A stretch of DNA of 6,519 bases from an uncultured Collinsella sp. (GTDB lineage: Bacteria; Actinomycetota; Coriobacteriia; Coriobacteriales; Coriobacteriaceae): NCBI GenBank assembly GCA_958346935.1, contig CATVTM010000094.1, positions 1 through 6,519 of the forward strand, in the 5' to 3' direction. Positions within the stretch are counted from its first letter, which is position 1; the number at the start of each line of letters is the position of its first letter. Made by a program: the position numbers and the translations under genes. The notes under the pieces were generated by a model. That model searched no databases and was not told where the DNA came from. It saw only the letters and a list, made by a program, of their open reading frames with translations. Positions 1-5,537 of this stretch are shown here, one piece after another.

Positions 1-36
1 CCGGCCCGCTCCGCCGATGGCCCGGCGCATGTTTTT
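1..36 (+). terminator. Possible intrinsic terminator of a plus-strand gene left of the window
   Basis: CCGGCC at 1-6 can pair with GGCC(C)GG at 19-25, with one bulged C. The right arm continues as CGCA and is followed by TG and five T residues at 32-36. The left arm appears to be cut by the window edge, so the full stem cannot be judged. The T run follows the stem in the plus direction, so it would stop a transcript entering from the left, convergent with the aminotransferase gene. An alternative 5-bp stem is 12-16 with 23-27. The evidence is modest. Confidence 0.35.
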
Positions 37-57
37 CGCTCGGTAAAGTCCTGGGCT

Positions 58-95
58 CGCACGAAGGCCACAATAAGTGGCCTTCGGCTCGTGCG
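58..95. repeat. Inverted repeat (hairpin) in the left intergenic region
   Basis: CGAAGGCCAC at 62-71 pairs perfectly with GTGGCCTTCG at 77-86 around a 5-nt loop (AATAA). A further 4 bp, CGCA at 58-61 with TGCG at 92-95, can form across a 5-nt bulge (87-91). Neither side is followed by a clear T run, so it is not a typical intrinsic terminator, although it lies about 145 nt past the aminotransferase stop codon. It could be part of a dispersed intergenic repeat; that is inference. Confidence 0.5.
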
Positions 96-231
96 GAATC
101 TACGAAAACCTTGCGCCTGGCCTTCGGCGGCGCGGCCTGCGTCAACTATGGGGCAGCCCGGTTTTCCGTTGGCCGGCGCGCCCCACTCATAATGCTTGGG
201 TCGGTGGGCTGATGTGTTGCATCCCTGAGGG

Positions 232-1368
232 CTACAGGGTTGAAATGAAGGTGGACAGGCGGGTTAAGCCTTCGTCCAGGTTTTCGTCGCTTACGCAGTA
301 GCTTAGGCGGATGTGGCCTTCGGTGCCGAAACAGTCGCCCGGGACTAGGGCTACGTTTGCCTCTTTGATGGCTTTGATGCAGAAGTCTTCGCTTGTTAGG
401 CCGAATTGTTTGATGCTGGGGAAGGCGTAGAAGGCTCCCGCAGGTTCTACGACGTCGAGGTCCATGGCGTTTAAGGATGCGAGCACGCGTTCGCGGCGGG
501 CTCGGTAGACATTGAGCATGGGGGTTGGGTCGACGGTCAGGGCTCGGGCTGCGGCGCCCATCTCAAAGGAGACGGCGCTCGATACTAAGTATTGGTGAGC
601 TTTTGCGATCTCGGCGATAACGGGAGCTGCGGCTGCGAGCCAGCCCAGGCGCCAGCCGGTCATGGCCCAGGGTTTGGAGAAGCTCTCGATGACTACCGTC
701 TGTTCACGCAGCTCCGGGTGACGCTGGGCAAAGCGCTCGTAACCGTCAACGTAAACCAGGCGGTTGTAGACGTCGTCGCAAATCACGTAAATACCCGCCT
801 GCTCTGCCACGCGCGCCACGGCGTCGAGCGATGCCGCGTTGAGGATGCAACCCGTGGGGTTGTTGGGCGAGCAGATGACGATGGCCTTGGTCGCCGGGGT
901 CACGCAGGCGCGAAGCGCTTCCTCATCGATTTGGAATTGCACGGGCTCCGTATCCAAAAAGACCGCCTTGGCATGGTTGGCCACGACGATGCTCTCATAC
1001 AGGCCAAAAGCCGGCGTGGGGATAATGACCTCGTCGCCGGGGTTGAGCATGGCCATAAACGTGGCCGACAGGGCCTCGGTCGCACCATCGGTCAGGATGA
1101 CCTCGTCGGGCGAATACGCCAGGCCGGCGTCGCCCATATATGCGGACAGTGCCTCGCGCAGGGCGGGGCGACCGTTGTTGGGCGGATAGTGTGTATCACC
1201 GCGATTGAGCGATGCAGTCACCTCGGCGCTGATCACGTCGGGCGTGGGAAAATCGGGCTCGCCGAGCGCAAGCGCGATGCATCCCGGATGCTGAGCGGCG
1301 AGCGTGTTGATTCGGCGGATGCCGGAGGGCTTGAGCGTGGCAAGCGAGGTGTTCATGGGCAGACGCAT
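232..1368 (-). CDS. PLP-dependent aminotransferase, class I/II
   Basis: A 378-residue cytoplasmic fold-type I enzyme that would transfer an amino group between an amino acid and a 2-oxo acid using pyridoxal phosphate. Visible family marks are GEPDFPTP at 36-43 (substrate-binding loop), a DGATEAL segment at 94-100, NNPTG at 169-173, DDVY at 198-201 (the Asp contacts the PLP ring nitrogen), SFSKPWAMTGWRLGW at 229-243 with the Schiff-base lysine K232, and R354 in IRLSY, expected to bind the substrate carboxylate. Overall it resembles the AspC/PatA (I-gamma) group, and the N-terminal SGIRRI and the C-terminal GAFYAFPSIKQFG segments are close to Bacillus PatA. The substrate cannot be read from sequence: aspartate, aromatic amino acids or N-acetyl-diaminopimelate are all possible. 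The first ATG is preferred over the internal ATG at codon 5 because GAAAGGA (1374-1380) lies 5 nt upstream. Codon use changes sharply after about codon 260 (see findings). Confidence 0.93.
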   Translation of the reverse strand: MRLPMNTSLATLKPSGIRRINTLAAQHPGCIALALGEPDFPTPDVISAEVTASLNRGDTHYPPNNGRPALREALSAYMGDAGLAYSPDEVILTDGATEALSATFMAMLNPGDEVIIPTPAFGLYESIVVANHAKAVFLDTEPVQFQIDEEALRACVTPATKAIVICSPNNPTGCILNAASLDAVARVAEQAGIYVICDDVYNRLVYVDGYERFAQRHPELREQTVVIESFSKPWAMTGWRLGWLAAAAPVIAEIAKAHQYLVSSAVSFEMGAAARALTVDPTPMLNVYRARRERVLASLNAMDLDVVEPAGAFYAFPSIKQFGLTSEDFCIKAIKEANVALVPGDCFGTEGHIRLSYCVSDENLDEGLTRLSTFISTL

Positions 1369-1461
1369 GGCGTTCCTTTCGTAAGGGTTGCACTAGGATA
1401 GCGCGGCGAGGCACCGCCAGACGGTGTAACCTAAACGGAAACCAACCGGAAAGGAGGCGGC
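1369..1461. promoter_or_regulatory. Divergent intergenic region between aminotransferase and flavodoxin-like gene
   Basis: This 93-bp gap must hold the start signals for both divergent genes. On the minus strand TATCCT (complement of 1395-1400) is a possible -10 about 27 nt before the aminotransferase ATG, but no good -35 sits at 16-18 nt. On the plus strand I see no convincing -10/-35 pair. An imperfect inverted repeat, GGTTGCAC at 1386-1393 and GTGTAACC at 1424-1431 (7 of 8 positions), flanks the middle with 38 bp between centres and might be an operator. The ribosome binding sites are clear: AAAGGAGG at 1450-1457 for the plus gene and GAAAGGA at 1374-1380 for the minus gene. Confidence 0.35.
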
Positions 1462-2121
1462 ATGGAGACGACCACACACGGCGATGTACCAAAAACGTTG
1501 CGAACCATTGCGTATATCAGCATTCCCGATAGCGCCGATCTTGAGTTTTTGCTCTGGGATCTGCAGGATGCCATCGCCGCCTATACTCAGCTTTCTGGCA
1601 CCACGCTCCCCCGCCCGATCGATTTGGAAGCGGATGATGCCGGTGCAGTCGATGGCATCGTGCTGGCCATTGAAGATGTGGCTGACGATGAGACGTTGAC
1701 AGCCATCGAGCAGGCGCTTGAGCGCTTTGGCGGTACGGGAACGCGCGTCTATGCCGCGATTCGAGCCGCACAAGAGGGCACTGAGCAGGCGCGTGGGACC
1801 GCCGTTCGTCTGCACAAGGCATGTGAGCGCCATGACCAATTGTGGTGTGGCGGCGTTGTCATCTGTTCCGGCGGCGGCATCGCAGCGCTTCGTCGCTCTC
1901 CACGCATGGGACTCTTGCGGCGACCGTTTTCTGAGGCCATGGACAAGCTCGTAGGCGCCGTTCGCATGGGCTGCTCCGTCGAGCATGCGCAGCGACTTGG
2001 CGGCGGAAATGCCGCCAACGTCGACGCCGACGGCATGGTGCGTGTCGAGCCCGCGCTGCCCGCACCGATCTGGCGCGCCACCATCAAACACCTCGGCGCC
2101 CATGCTCAATCAAATATCTAG
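1462..2121 (+). CDS. Conserved-type hypothetical protein, flavodoxin-fold-like C-terminal half
   Basis: A 219-residue protein that I cannot name. The start is well supported: AAAGGAGG ends 4 nt before the ATG, and third codon positions are strongly G/C. Residues 94-106 (TRVYAAIRAAQEG) and 128-139 (WCGGVVICSGGG), followed by a basic PRMGLLRRP stretch (147-155) and a helix AMDKLVGAVRMG (159-170), recall the C-terminal half of flavodoxin-like NAD(P)H/FMN oxidoreductases, where a W-GG-GG segment follows the last core strands. The N-terminal part has a strand-like TIAYISI (15-21) but lacks the S/T-x-T-G-N phosphate loop expected of an FMN-binding flavodoxin. It could be a diverged or non-binding relative, or only a chance resemblance. 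There is no signal peptide or membrane segment. It is the only plus-strand gene here and it converges on the glycosylase gene with a 1-nt gap. Confidence 0.85.
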   Translation: METTTHGDVPKTLRTIAYISIPDSADLEFLLWDLQDAIAAYTQLSGTTLPRPIDLEADDAGAVDGIVLAIEDVADDETLTAIEQALERFGGTGTRVYAAIRAAQEGTEQARGTAVRLHKACERHDQLWCGGVVICSGGGIAALRRSPRMGLLRRPFSEAMDKLVGAVRMGCSVEHAQRLGGGNAANVDADGMVRVEPALPAPIWRATIKHLGAHAQSNI

Positions 2122-2122
2122 A

Positions 2123-2686
2123 TTAACGTGCGGTCCAGTCAGCGGCGCCGTTCCACCGCTCAACAAGACGCTCCAGGCGCCAGGCGGCATTGGCGGGACT
2201 TGTCGAGGGCAAGACGATGGCGGGCAGCCCGGTGCGTTCTTGTAGATAGCGCTTGTAGAGCCGACCAGCTGTACCACCGTTGCATATCACCTGCTCAATG
2301 GGAGCCGCGTCGGTAATGCGCTCGATATGTGCCGGCACAACGTTGCGAATGCTCGCGTCGCTCGAGCCCTTAATATCGCAGCTCTCGATCACATCCCACA
2401 GGGCCACGCCGCCGTTCAGCAGCATGGATCGCTTGGCGGCAATCGAGGCATCGAGCGTCGCGAGCTCACCGCTTGCCAAAGGATCGCCCTCGTTGGGCGG
2501 CACGGGCACACCGAGGCACGCGGCCATCACGCGCCAAAAGCGATTCTGAGGGTTGCCGTAATAAAAAGCATTGGCGCGCGAAAGCACCGAGGGAAACGAT
2601 CCGAGTACCAAAACGCGCGAACACTCGTCAAACACGGGCTCAAACCCATGCTCAATATGTTGATAGCCCTCGTCCGGCGCGGCCAC
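2123..2686 (-). CDS. DNA-deoxyinosine (hypoxanthine) glycosylase-like, uracil-DNA glycosylase superfamily
   Basis: A 187-residue protein with the layout of the HDG group (family 6) of the uracil-DNA glycosylase superfamily, which removes deaminated adenine (hypoxanthine) from DNA to start base-excision repair. Visible marks are HGFEPV (13-18), the motif-A-like VLGSFPSVLS (27-36), FYYGNPQNRFW (41-51), LLNGGVALWDVIESC (89-103), GSSDASIRN (107-115), VICNGGTAG (133-141) and the terminal STSPANAA (161-168). The Asn in PQNRFW (N48) is a candidate catalytic residue by family analogy; I have not aligned it. Length is typical. The start is GTG at 2684-2686, 3 nt past the stop of the upstream amylase gene, with TGAGGG (complement of 2695-2700) 8 nt upstream, so translation is probably coupled. 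A general uracil or mismatch glycosylase remains possible, but the motifs favour HDG. Confidence 0.88.
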   Translation of the reverse strand: MAAPDEGYQHIEHGFEPVFDECSRVLVLGSFPSVLSRANAFYYGNPQNRFWRVMAACLGVPVPPNEGDPLASGELATLDASIAAKRSMLLNGGVALWDVIESCDIKGSSDASIRNVVPAHIERITDAAPIEQVICNGGTAGRLYKRYLQERTGLPAIVLPSTSPANAAWRLERLVERWNGAADWTAR

Positions 2687-2689
2687 GAG

Positions 2690-4066
2690 CTAGGCCCTCA
2701 GCAGATAGCGCACCTCGTAGGGTGCAAGCTCAAGGGTACCCGTCAGCTCGACCGTGGGCGCATCGTCGGCAAGCAGGTCGACGAAGGAGCCGTTGAGCTC
2801 GCCGGCGCCAAAGGTGTAAGGCTCGCCCACGGCGTTCACCGCCACGAGCACCGTCGCGCCGTCACAGGCGCGCTCGAACAGCAGCTGCTTGTTCTGGATC
2901 ACCACGTTACGATAGGCACCGTAGTTGAGAGCACGGGCCGCCGCGTCGTCGGCCGAGCGCAGGTGCGTGAACTGCGTGATGAACGCCGTCAGCTCGTTGG
3001 GCGCAGGCTCATCGAGCGCAGGGCGCAGCGCCCAGTCGCCATCGGGGCCGCCCTTTTCGCCGGCAATCCCCCACTCGCTGCCGTAGTAGACGCACGGAAT
3101 GCCCGGCATTCCAAAGAGTATGCCGTAGGCGGGGCGCAGGCAGGACTTGTCCGTCAGGATGCTCGCCAGGCGCGGCACATCGTGGTTGTCGACAAACGAC
3201 AGCAGATGCTTGCCGCGATAAATGCACCACGGGTCACCGCCAAACTGGCGATGAAGCGAATGGGCAATCTCGAACATGTTGACCGAATTAAAGCTGGAGT
3301 ACAGGCCCTTGTAACACTCGTAGTTGGTACAGGAGTCGAGCATCTCGTCGTTGACGATCTGGTTGTAGTCGCCGTGGAGCGTCTCACCAATCAGCACAAA
3401 GTCGGGCTTGAGCTCACGGGTAAAAGTATGCAGGCGGCGCATAAAGTCGCGGTCGAGCATATAGGCGACGTCCAGTCGCAGACCGTCGACGCCAAAGACC
3501 TCGGCCCAACGGCGCACGGACTCAAGCAGGTAATCGACCACAGCGGGATTTTGCAGGTTGAGCTTCACAAGCTCAAAATGGCCTTCCCAGCCCTCGTACC
3601 AAAAGCCGTCGCCATAGCAGGAGTCGCCGTCAAAACTGATGTGAAACCAGTCCTTGTAGGGCGAGTCCCACTTGCGCTCCTGCACATCGCGGAAGGCCCA
3701 AAAGCCACGGCCCACATGGTTAAAGACGGCATCGAGTACCACGCGAATTCCATGGGCGTGCAGTGTCTCGCACACGGCGGCAAAATCGGCATCCCCACCC
3801 AGGCGACGGTCGATATGACGCAGGCTGCGCGTATCATAGCCGTGGCTATCGGACTCGAGCGGCGGGTTGATCAGCACAGCGCCAATACCGAGTTCTTGCA
3901 GGTAGTCGGCCCATTGGGCGATTTTCATGATGGGGGCTTCGGGGTTGGCGGCAGCAGCGGCAGCCTGGACGAGTTCATCCTCGGCAACGGGTGCGGCGTT
4001 TTCGCGCGGGGCACCGCAAAAGCCCAGCGGATAGATCTGATAGAACGTCGTCTCGTATGCCCACAT
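2690..4066 (-). CDS. GH13 alpha-amylase-family glycosidase (cyclomaltodextrinase/neopullulanase-like)
   Basis: A 458-residue cytoplasmic glycoside hydrolase expected to cleave alpha-1,4 (and possibly alpha-1,6) bonds of imported maltodextrins or cyclodextrins. The four GH13 regions are complete: DAVFNH at 112-117, GLRLDV at 195-200 with nucleophile D199 and R197, GETLHG at 227-232 with acid/base E228, and FVDNHD at 291-296 with the transition-state Asp D296. The protein starts directly in the barrel (TTFYQIYPLGF, 6-16), so it lacks the N-terminal CBM34-like domain of classical neopullulanases and is about 100 residues shorter. An Ala-rich stretch (35-40) lies in an early barrel loop. The last ~80 residues look like the usual C-terminal beta domain. 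No signal peptide is seen. GGGAGG ends 5 nt before the ATG. It is the first gene of a probable two-gene unit with the glycosylase. Exact substrate is uncertain; maltogenic amylase or alpha-glucosidase activity is possible. Confidence 0.94.
   Translation of the reverse strand: MWAYETTFYQIYPLGFCGAPRENAAPVAEDELVQAAAAAANPEAPIMKIAQWADYLQELGIGAVLINPPLESDSHGYDTRSLRHIDRRLGGDADFAAVCETLHAHGIRVVLDAVFNHVGRGFWAFRDVQERKWDSPYKDWFHISFDGDSCYGDGFWYEGWEGHFELVKLNLQNPAVVDYLLESVRRWAEVFGVDGLRLDVAYMLDRDFMRRLHTFTRELKPDFVLIGETLHGDYNQIVNDEMLDSCTNYECYKGLYSSFNSVNMFEIAHSLHRQFGGDPWCIYRGKHLLSFVDNHDVPRLASILTDKSCLRPAYGILFGMPGIPCVYYGSEWGIAGEKGGPDGDWALRPALDEPAPNELTAFITQFTHLRSADDAAARALNYGAYRNVVIQNKQLLFERACDGATVLVAVNAVGEPYTFGAGELNGSFVDLLADDAPTVELTGTLELAPYEVRYLLRA
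2695..2700 (-). promoter_or_regulatory. Ribosome binding site of the glycosylase gene, inside the amylase gene
   Basis: TGAGGG on the minus strand lies 8 nt before the GTG at 2686 and within the last codons of the amylase gene. It supports the GTG start, since no in-frame ATG exists nearby. Its placement points to translational coupling of the two genes. Confidence 0.55.
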
Positions 4067-4101
4067 AGCAACCTCCCGGTAAGCTCAACACAACGACATC
4101 C

Positions 4102-4107
4102 ATTGTA
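4102..4107 (-). promoter_or_regulatory. Candidate -10 element of the amylase-glycosylase unit
   Basis: TACAAT on the minus strand matches the TATAAT consensus at 5 of 6 positions and lies 35 nt upstream of the amylase ATG, which would give a leader of roughly 29 nt. No good -35 hexamer is found at 16-18 nt (TTGGGG at 4128-4133 is 20 nt away), so the call is weak. Confidence 0.35.
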
Positions 4108-4131
4108 TGCCCGCCGCGCAACCCCTCCCCC

Positions 4132-4204
4132 AAAATAAGTTGCGGTGAAATAGTTCCTGTTTGGGCCATCAGAGACCTTAAACAGGAACTATTTCACCGC
4201 AACT
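4132..4204 (-). terminator. sotB: Probable intrinsic terminator of the sotB-like gene
   Basis: Read on the minus strand, the 25-bp hairpin begins 15 nt after the TAA of the transporter gene and is followed by TATTTTGG, a short T run (complement of 4132-4137). The position is right for a terminator. The stem is longer and less G+C-rich than usual and the T run is short, so function is inferred. No T run follows on the plus strand. Confidence 0.5.
4138..4204. repeat. Perfect 25-bp inverted repeat, 17-nt loop
   Basis: The left arm at 4138-4162 (beginning AGTTGCGGTGAAATAG) and the right arm at 4180-4204 are exact reverse complements over 25 bp, separated by a 17-nt spacer (4163-4179). Two G-T wobbles and a G-C pair could extend the stem inward. 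The arms are about 40% G+C in a ~60% G+C region. Sequence outside the arms is unrelated on the two sides. It sits between the sotB-like stop codon (15 nt away) and the amylase leader. It may be a terminator, a dispersed palindromic element or both. Confidence 0.9.
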
Positions 4205-4219
4205 GATGAGGGGATGTGG

Positions 4220-5416
4220 TTAGGCGACGGGTTGGGCGCGGCGGATGGCTGGGAACATCACCGTGATGGCGAGGATGACGCCCACGGCAGCAATCGCACC
4301 GCCCGCGTAGCCGATCCAGGCGATACCGGGACCCGAAACCACGGCTCCGCCGATCGCGGTACCCGTGCCAATGCCCAGATTGAACAGGCCCGAGAAGATC
4401 GACATGGCGACGGCCGACGAATCTGCCGGCGTGTGCTTGATGAGCTCAGCTTGGAACGCCACGTTAAAGGCCGTGGCGCAGCAGCCCCACAGCGCGCAGA
4501 CGGCAAGCACTGCCACGAGCGACGATGCGGCCGGACCCATGAGCAGCAGAGCCACCGGCACGCCGGAGAGCGTAATCGCGAGGAACGGGAAGCGGTGCCC
4601 ATCGAACAGTCGGCCGAATAGCCAGCTTCCGAGCAGACCAGAGCAGCCGAACGCCGTCAGCGTCATAGTGATGGCGCTTGCGTCGACATGCGCGACCTGA
4701 GCCAGGAAAGGCTCGATATAGCTATAGCCCGTGTAATAGCTAGTTGCCATGAACACCGTGACCGCATAGAGCGCGATCAGTAACGGGTTCTTGAGCAGCT
4801 CGGGCAGTTGCTTGACGGTAAAGCGCTCGCCCGCCGGCATGGTTGGAAACACGGTCGCCTGGTAGACGACCGCGACAGCAGACAGTGCTCCGACCACGGC
4901 AAACGTCATACGCCAGCCCACGGCCAGGCCAATGGCGCGGCCGAGCGGCAGGCCGAAGATCTGTGCGATGGAAGAGCCCGTGGCGATCATGCTGATGGCG
5001 AGCGCCCCGTGGCGTGTGTCAACCAGGCGCGACGCCATAATCGAGGCGACCGACCAGAACACGGCATGTGCGCAAGCGACCACCAGGCGCGCGCAGACCA
5101 GGATGGGATAAGTCGGCGCCACAGCGGACAGAAACTGGCCGAGCGAGAACATGGCGAGCACGCCCAGCAGCATCCGCTTGAACTCGAAACGCGAAGCGAA
5201 CACCATGAGCGGCAACGACAGCAGCATGACGCCCCAGGCATAGACGGAGATCATGATGCCGGCCTGGGCCTCCGTGAGCGAAAACGATGCGGCGATGTCG
5301 GTCAAAAGACCGATGGGCATAAACTCCGACGTGTTGAACACGAACGCACAGCAGGTGAGCCCGACGAGCGGGAGCCACTGCCTGAGCGTGATGCCGTCTT
5401 GCCTTGCCTGACTCAT
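4220..5416 (-). CDS. sotB: Major facilitator efflux transporter, SotB-like (sugar/drug:H+ antiporter)
   Basis: A 398-residue inner-membrane protein with about 12 hydrophobic segments, matching the length of Escherichia coli SotB (396 aa), a DHA1-family proton antiporter that exports arabinose, IPTG and similar compounds. Segments shared with SotB, from memory, are NTSEFMPIGLLTDIA (28-42), GIMISVYAW (53-61), FWSVASIMASR (120-130), IATGSSIAQIFGLPLGR (144-160), GWRMTF (167-172), YTGYSYIEPF (228-237) and MSIFSGLFNLGIGTG (338-352). The substrate in this organism is unknown; broader drug efflux is as likely as sugar efflux. I chose ATG at 5414-5416 because GGAG (5426-5429) lies 9 nt upstream. A longer frame from TTG at 5431 would add five residues but has no ribosome binding site. 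The gene seems to be transcribed alone, with its own promoter and a hairpin past its stop codon. Confidence 0.92.
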   Translation of the reverse strand: MSQARQDGITLRQWLPLVGLTCCAFVFNTSEFMPIGLLTDIAASFSLTEAQAGIMISVYAWGVMLLSLPLMVFASRFEFKRMLLGVLAMFSLGQFLSAVAPTYPILVCARLVVACAHAVFWSVASIMASRLVDTRHGALAISMIATGSSIAQIFGLPLGRAIGLAVGWRMTFAVVGALSAVAVVYQATVFPTMPAGERFTVKQLPELLKNPLLIALYAVTVFMATSYYTGYSYIEPFLAQVAHVDASAITMTLTAFGCSGLLGSWLFGRLFDGHRFPFLAITLSGVPVALLLMGPAASSLVAVLAVCALWGCCATAFNVAFQAELIKHTPADSSAVAMSIFSGLFNLGIGTGTAIGGAVVSGPGIAWIGYAGGAIAAVGVILAITVMFPAIRRAQPVA

Positions 5417-5425
5417 ATATAACGT

Positions 5426-5429
5426 CTCC
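5426..5429 (-). promoter_or_regulatory. Ribosome binding site deciding the sotB-like start
   Basis: GGAG on the minus strand lies 9 nt before the ATG at 5416. It overlaps the alternative TTG start at 5431, whose own upstream sequence (CTCAAAATGAT) has no purine-rich site. This favours the ATG start. Confidence 0.6.
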
Positions 5430-5449
5430 AATCATTTTGAGCGGAGGCG

Positions 5450-5479
5450 ATTATATAGCAACGGCCCCGCATCCGTCAG
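5450..5479 (-). promoter_or_regulatory. Sigma70-type promoter of the sotB-like gene
   Basis: On the minus strand a perfect -10, TATAAT (complement of 5450-5455), is preceded at 18 nt by CTGACG (complement of 5474-5479), 4 of 6 matches to TTGACA. The start point would be near 5443, giving a leader of about 27 nt that contains the GGAG site. The -35 falls in the loop of the adjacent hairpin. No operator for a regulator is recognised. Confidence 0.6.
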
Positions 5480-5496
5480 CAACAGATGCGGAGCCG
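5462..5496 (-). terminator. feoB: Hairpin between feoB and the sotB-like gene, possible feoB terminator
   Basis: CGGCCCCGCATC (5462-5473) pairs with GATGCGGAGCCG (5485-5496) in 11 of 12 positions, with a C-A mismatch, around an 11-nt loop. It is G+C-rich and starts 41 nt past the feoB stop codon in the minus direction. The following bases, TTGCTATATAAT, give only a weak T run, so termination efficiency is doubtful. No T run follows in the plus direction. Confidence 0.45.
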
Positions 5497-5537
5497 AAAA
5501 CAATTCGATACACAGAGGTTGCGCCGTCAATACATAA

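Larger units (their letters stand above)
1..231. other. Region without a convincing gene; hairpins and open plus frames
   Basis: No frame here shows a start with a ribosome binding site or a recognisable protein. On the plus strand, frame 1 is open from the edge to TAA at 190-192. Frame 3 is open from the edge to TGA at 210-212. Frame 2 is open after TAA at 44-46 and runs into the aminotransferase antisense strand. All three plus frames are therefore stop-free from about 47 to 189, while the minus strand has stops. The tail of a gene entering from the left cannot be excluded, but the frame-1 and frame-3 translations do not resemble a folded protein that I recognise. The block contains the 58-95 hairpin and two copies of GGCCTTCGGC (79-88 and 119-128). 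Confidence 0.45.

Noticed and set aside
77..301. A 74-codon plus-strand frame starting with GTG in the left intergenic region
   Set aside because: No ribosome binding site precedes the GTG, which lies within a hairpin arm, and the frame overlaps the 3' end of the aminotransferase gene. The product resembles nothing I recognise.
592..1401. A 269-codon plus-strand frame opposite the aminotransferase gene
   Set aside because: It is an antisense shadow of an enzyme with all catalytic motifs; it has no ribosome binding site and its product is a low-complexity Arg/Gly/Val-rich chain.
1393..2109. A 238-codon minus-strand frame opposite the flavodoxin-like gene
   Set aside because: The plus-strand gene has the strong AAAGGAGG site and the right third-position bias. 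The antisense product shows no family resemblance.
2327..4138. A 603-codon open frame on the plus strand opposite the glycosylase and amylase genes
   Set aside because: The minus strand carries two proteins with complete family motifs and good ribosome binding sites. The plus frame gives no recognisable domain, and long antisense frames are expected opposite G+C-rich genes with few A/T third positions.
4808..5422. A 204-codon plus-strand frame opposite the transporter gene
   Set aside because: Its product is a hydrophilic Arg/His/Glu-rich chain typical of the complement of membrane-protein genes, and SotB motifs are unbroken on the minus strand.
5417..5431. TTG start that would lengthen the sotB-like protein by five residues
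   Set aside because: No ribosome binding site lies upstream of the TTG, while GGAG is well placed for the ATG at 5416, and the shorter protein fits the family length.
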